Source: Natronosporangium sp035305625 (GTDB taxonomy: Bacteria > Actinomycetota > Actinomycetes > Mycobacteriales > Micromonosporaceae). Taken from it: DNA of 64,000 nucleotides. The stretch spans positions 1,550,001 to 1,614,000 of the forward strand of contig CAWEKD010000005.1 of assembly GCA_963809545.1 (NCBI GenBank). The letters run 5' to 3'. Below, piece after piece: positions 60,308 through 64,000 of the stretch (position 1 is the first letter of the stretch; each line of letters begins with the position of its first letter). Below the pieces are notes generated by a model. That model was not told the DNA's origin. It did not search any database and saw nothing but the letters and a program-made list of their open reading frames with translations. The translations under genes were made by a program, and so were the position numbers.

Positions 60308-61570
60308 TCACGGAAGTTTAGTCGGGCGCGCTGATGCGGTTTCCTCGCGTTTTTCCGGTGCGCCAGGATCATCGGGCGGCCGGAGGTCGAGTGGGCGCAG
60401 CTTCGGGATCATCAGCAGCGCGACGAGGAGCGCCACCGTAGCCGCGCCGACCACGACCGCGAACCCACCCGGGGAGGCGTAGCGGTCGATGAGCGCGCCG
60501 GCCGCCGAGGCTCCCACCGACACCCCCACCCCGATCGCGGCGCTGAGCCAGCTGAAGCCCTCGGTGATCCGCTGCGGTGACACGAGCAGCCGGACCAGGG
60601 AGGTGCCGTTGACGATCGTCGGGGCGATGGCGAACCCGGTGAGGAAACCGACCGCCGCCACCAGAGGGACGGTGTCGACGAGCATCAGGACGGTGGCCCC
60701 CGCGGCCAGGACGCCGATCCCGAGCGCGAGCCGGAGCGACAGCGGACTCTGCCACGAGCGGGCGCCGTAGGCCAGGGCCGCCAGGAACGAGCCGAGCGCG
60801 AACGCGGCCAGGACCGGCCCGGCCAGTCCGGGGACCCCACGTTCCGCGGTGAAGGCGACGATCACGACGTCGAGCCCACCGAAGAGCATCCCGACCGCGA
60901 TGAAGATCACGAGTAGTCCGATGAACGCGGGGCTCAACAGCGCCCCGCGCGCGGCGCCGCGGCGGGGGCGGCCGCTCGGTCGGGGCTCGGTCGCGCGCTG
61001 GGCGAGCAACCAGTACCCGCCCACCGCGGCGGCGATGATCGGGAGCACCAGCGCGGACCAGGGGGTCACGCTGGTGGCCAACACGGTGGCGATCACCGGA
61101 CCGCCGACGAACGTCAGCTCGTCGAACGCAGATTCCAGGGAGTAGGCGGTGTGAAGCTGGGCGGGCGAGGACGCCACGACGTTCCAGCGGGCGCGGACGA
61201 GGGCTCCCATGGAGCCGATGGTGGCGCCGCCGAGGGCCGCCGTGGCGTAGAGCACCGGTTCCGGGGCGCGCAGGACCGCGGCGACGACGAGACCGCTGAG
61301 GCTGAGGCAGGCCACCGCGAGCGCGGGGCGCATGACCCGCGCCTGCCCGAACCGATCGATGAGTTTGGCCAGTTGGGGGGAGCAGAGGGCTTGGGCGATG
61401 ATGAACGCCGCCGCGACCGCCCCGGCCTTGCCGTAGGAGCCGTACAGTGCCGAGACCATGAGCACGATGCCGAGCCCGACCATCGGGAGCGGCAGTCGCC
61501 CAATGAGCCCGGCCAAGGTGAATCGCCGCGCACCGGGTAGGGCGAGGATCTCACGGTATGGATCGAGCAC
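60308..61570 (-). CDS. MFS transporter
   Basis: A 420-residue membrane protein with about 12 helices. LIGRLPLPMVGLGIVLMVSA, LIDRFGQARVMRPALAVACL (motif A region) and GFLTGFAIAPTIVNGTSLVR fit the actinomycete MFS group of efflux-like transporters. The C-terminal 35 residues are charged and cytoplasmic. It stands alone, with a 216-bp gap to the divergent GH13 gene. Substrate unknown. Confidence 0.85.
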   Translation of the reverse strand: MLDPYREILALPGARRFTLAGLIGRLPLPMVGLGIVLMVSALYGSYGKAGAVAAAFIIAQALCSPQLAKLIDRFGQARVMRPALAVACLSLSGLVVAAVLRAPEPVLYATAALGGATIGSMGALVRARWNVVASSPAQLHTAYSLESAFDELTFVGGPVIATVLATSVTPWSALVLPIIAAAVGGYWLLAQRATEPRPSGRPRRGAARGALLSPAFIGLLVIFIAVGMLFGGLDVVIVAFTAERGVPGLAGPVLAAFALGSFLAALAYGARSWQSPLSLRLALGIGVLAAGATVLMLVDTVPLVAAVGFLTGFAIAPTIVNGTSLVRLLVSPQRITEGFSWLSAAIGVGVSVGASAAGALIDRYASPGGFAVVVGAATVALLVALLMIPKLRPLDLRPPDDPGAPEKREETASARPTKLP

Positions 61571-61786
61571 CGAGAGATTGTCTCTGGCCTCGCGGTTTCA
61601 CCGTGCGACCTGGGCAGGGGTGTGAGAGTGGTCTCAGGGGCTCCCCGGCCATCCGATCGAGGGGGGTACGCCGAGCAGACGGGGTGGTCTCGGGCGACCG
61701 GAGGGGACGGTGTTCCCCACCCGCGCAGGAGTACCGCTGGGTAGGTTCACCTTGTCACAGCCTTCACGGTCTAGGAGAGCCTCCTG

Positions 61787-63535
61787 GTGATACCTGAGTC
61801 GACGATCGCCCGGCTCCGGGCACATCTGCACCGGATCTACCCGGACCGGCTCGCTGACGAGTACCTTCCCCGGCTGGTCGAGCGACTGAACGCCTTCCGG
61901 CGCGCCCACCCGGAAGCGGGATCAGGCCGGCTGTTCGACCAGACCGACGTCGTCCTGATCACGTACGGTGACCAGGTACGTGAGTCGGGGACGCCTACCC
62001 TGGAGACCCTGCGCAAATTCTTAGGCGCACACCTGGCCGGTGTGATCACCGGGGTACACCTGCTGCCGCACCACCCGTTCAGCTCCGACGACGGGTTCGC
62101 GGTCACCGACTACACCACCGTCAACCCGGTGCTGGGGGACTGGACGCAGGTCGACGCACTGGCGCGGGAGTATCGGCTGATGCTGGACGCGGTGGTCAAC
62201 CACACCTCCGCGTCTCATCCGTGGTTCCTACGCTCCGTCAGCGGTGATCCGCAGTATGCCGACTTCTACCACTACCCGGACCCCGCCCTTGACCTGTCGG
62301 CCGTGGTCCGGCCCCGGACCACCCCGCTGCTGAGCCGCACCTGGTCGCCGGATCCCGCGCGGCAGTGGGTGTGGACCACCTTCAGCGCCGACCAGGTAGA
62401 CCTCAACTACGCCAACCCGGAGGTGTTGCTGGCGGTCACCGACGTGCTGCTGAACTACCTCGCCCACGGCGCCGGCATGCTTCGGCTGGACGCGATCGGG
62501 TTTTTGTGGAAGGAGCCGGGGACCAGTTGCCTGCACCTGCCTCAGACCCATGAGATCGTGCGGCTGTGGCGCACGGTGGTGGACGCGGTGGCGCCCGGCA
62601 CGCTACTGGTCACCGAGACCAACGTGCCGCACGCAGAGAACATCTCCTACTTCGGTGACGGCACCAACGAAGCCCACCTGGTCTACCAGTTTCCGCTGCC
62701 GCCGTTGACGTTGCTGGCCTTCCACACCGGCGATGCCACCGGGTTGGCGGAGTGGGCCGCCCAACTGACCACTCCCGGACCCGCCGCGACCTTCCTGAAT
62801 TTCCTGGGCTCGCACGACGGGATCGGGGTGCGGCCGCTCGAGGGGCTGGTGCCACCGGTGCAGGTGACCATGCTGTGCGAGCAGGTGTGGCAGCAGGGTG
62901 GCCAGGTCAGTTACCGCACGCTACCGGACGGCACCACCAGCCCGTACGAGTTGAACATCTCCTACTTCGACGCGCTGCAACCGCCGCAGACGCCCGAACC
63001 ACGCGTCCGGCAGGTGGACCGGTTCCTGGCCGCGCACTCCATCCTGTTGGCGTTGGCGGGGGTGCCCGCGATCTACTTCCATGCCCTGTTCGGCAGCCGC
63101 AGCTGGCCGGAAGGGGCCGAGCACACCGGACAACCGCGGACCATCAACCGGCAGAAGTTCGCCCGGGCCACTGTGGAGGCAGAGCTCGCCGACCCCGGTT
63201 CGCTGCGTTACCAGATCCTGCGGCGGCTCCGGGAACGGATCGCGGTCCGGGCCGGGCAGCCGGCGTTCCATCCCGCCGCCGAGCAGCGGGTCAGCACCGG
63301 TACCGGCGGACGGTTCGTGCTCCAACGCACCCCGGCCGCGGGAGGCGGTTCGGTGCTGTGTGTCCACGATGTCTCTGGTCGCGACGGCCGCTTCCGGGGT
63401 CAGGCGCCGGACCGGCTGCCGGCCGGCGCGCGGCTGGTCGATCTGTGCGACGGCAGCGAGTTCCGCACCGAGGCGGACGGCACCGTGGAGGTGCCGCTGC
63501 CGGCCTACGGCGTCCGGTGGTTGCAGGTGAGCTGA
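61787..63535 (+). CDS. GH13 subfamily 18 phosphorylase-like enzyme
   Basis: A 582-residue enzyme of the sucrose/glucosylglycerate phosphorylase type. VLITYGDQVRESG, VHLLPHHPFSSDDGFAVTDY, the nucleophile Asp in GMLRLDAIGFLWKE, the acid/base Glu in LLVTETNVPHAEN and the third acid in FLGSHDGIGVRP are in place. It phosphorolyses an alpha-glucoside to glucose-1-phosphate and an acceptor; the acceptor cannot be told from the sequence here. Starts at GTG 61787. No sugar transporter is adjacent within the window. Confidence 0.87.
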   Translation: MIPESTIARLRAHLHRIYPDRLADEYLPRLVERLNAFRRAHPEAGSGRLFDQTDVVLITYGDQVRESGTPTLETLRKFLGAHLAGVITGVHLLPHHPFSSDDGFAVTDYTTVNPVLGDWTQVDALAREYRLMLDAVVNHTSASHPWFLRSVSGDPQYADFYHYPDPALDLSAVVRPRTTPLLSRTWSPDPARQWVWTTFSADQVDLNYANPEVLLAVTDVLLNYLAHGAGMLRLDAIGFLWKEPGTSCLHLPQTHEIVRLWRTVVDAVAPGTLLVTETNVPHAENISYFGDGTNEAHLVYQFPLPPLTLLAFHTGDATGLAEWAAQLTTPGPAATFLNFLGSHDGIGVRPLEGLVPPVQVTMLCEQVWQQGGQVSYRTLPDGTTSPYELNISYFDALQPPQTPEPRVRQVDRFLAAHSILLALAGVPAIYFHALFGSRSWPEGAEHTGQPRTINRQKFARATVEAELADPGSLRYQILRRLRERIAVRAGQPAFHPAAEQRVSTGTGGRFVLQRTPAAGGGSVLCVHDVSGRDGRFRGQAPDRLPAGARLVDLCDGSEFRTEADGTVEVPLPAYGVRWLQVS

Positions 63536-63549
63536 CGGGGAGGGTGGCG

Positions 63550-64000
63550 ATGGGCCGGGAACTAGCGGTGGACGTAGCGGTGATCGGAGGCGGACTGGGC
63601 GGGGTGGCCGCCGCGCTGGCGGCTGCCCGCGCCGGTCGGCGGGTGCTGCTGACGGAGGAGAGCGACTGGTTGGGTGGGCAGCTCACCAGCCAGGCGGTGC
63701 CACCGGACGAGCATCCCTGGATCGAGCAGTTCGGCTGCCCCGCCAGCTACCGGACGCTGCGGGAAGGGATCCGGGAGTACTACCGCCGCTGGTACCCGCT
63801 GTCGGAGGCGGCCCGCGCCGACCGCTACCTGAACCCCGGGCGGGGGACGGTGAGCGCGTTGTGCGCCGAACCGCGGGTGGCGGTGGCGGTGCTGGAGGCG
63901 ATGCTCGCGCCGTATCGGACCAGCGGTCAGCTGACGGTGTTGATGCAGCACCGTCCGGTCTCCGCCACCGTGACCGGTGACCGGGTGACCTCGGTGACCC
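63550..64000 (+). CDS. FAD-dependent oxidoreductase (partial, runs off the window)
   Basis: The first 150 codons are present, open at the right edge. VDVAVIGGGLGGVAAALAAA is the dinucleotide-binding motif and VLLTEESDWLGGQLTSQAVP the FAD ribose-binding part, as in the FAD_oxidored family. ATG 63550 lies 15 bp after the GH13 stop, suggesting a shared transcript and possibly linked sugar metabolism. The true function cannot be given without the missing C-terminus. Confidence 0.8.
   Translation, partial: MGRELAVDVAVIGGGLGGVAAALAAARAGRRVLLTEESDWLGGQLTSQAVPPDEHPWIEQFGCPASYRTLREGIREYYRRWYPLSEAARADRYLNPGRGTVSALCAEPRVAVAVLEAMLAPYRTSGQLTVLMQHRPVSATVTGDRVTSVT

Noticed and set aside
1..64000. CRISPR array or insertion sequence
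   Set aside because: No regularly spaced direct repeats and no transposase-like protein were found on reading either strand.

Overview
The window is high-GC DNA with GTG/TTG starts, dense antisense open frames and many 4-bp start/stop overlaps. It is an actinomycete chromosome. The gene content (Asp23 cluster, GPP34 protein, hut operon with HutF, GPGG small membrane protein) fits Micromonosporaceae or a close relative; the genus is not resolved.

Layout. 0-11 kb: a conserved block matching the Mycobacterium tuberculosis Rv1331-Rv1341 order: end of clpS, DUF2017, mec, cysO, cysM, murI, a metallo-beta-lactamase-fold phosphodiesterase-like gene, rph and rdgB. A seven-gene Asp23/AmaP envelope-stress operon, a DUF7144-like gene and idi are interleaved. 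11-18 kb: a tightly overlapped histidine-utilisation operon hutU-M20 hydrolase-hutF-hutI-hutH. 18-26.4 kb: secreted cell-wall and polysaccharide proteins. An amidase and an M23 peptidase face away from each other and share a 967-bp inverted repeat encoding six FG-GAP repeats; a GH43-like protein, a Tat-exported esterase, a methyltransferase and tRNA-Leu follow. 26.5-33.7 kb: an accessory region rich in damaged genes: a DUF6119 remnant, an N-6 DNA methylase remnant, a RelE fragment, and a graspetide (ATP-grasp-modified RiPP) locus. In that locus the precursor is intact, the ATP-grasp ligase is reduced in frame to 27 codons, and the methyltransferase is frameshifted. 33.7-44 kb: FAD monooxygenase and TrmB regulator, a secreted NxxGxxAF protein with a DUF916 partner, a Bcp peroxiredoxin, copCD and ycnI copper genes, a membrane protein, orn and tRNA-His. 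44-57.9 kb: a DrrAB-type exporter with a divergent TetR and a clear operator, a TPR-type regulator, GPP34, APC permease, GNAT, an L,D-transpeptidase, tRNA-Lys, a second ABC exporter, an S10 peptidase and a sugar transferase. 58-60 kb: a two-gene AAA ATPase + PIN-like nuclease module. 60-64 kb: an MFS transporter, a GH13 phosphorylase-like enzyme and a truncated FAD oxidoreductase.

Several genes, including the core genes asp23 and cysM, carry one-base shifts next to short G/C runs. Some of these may be sequencing errors; others, such as the ATP-grasp deletion, look like real decay. Functions are read from recognisable family motifs and gene order; no database search was run.
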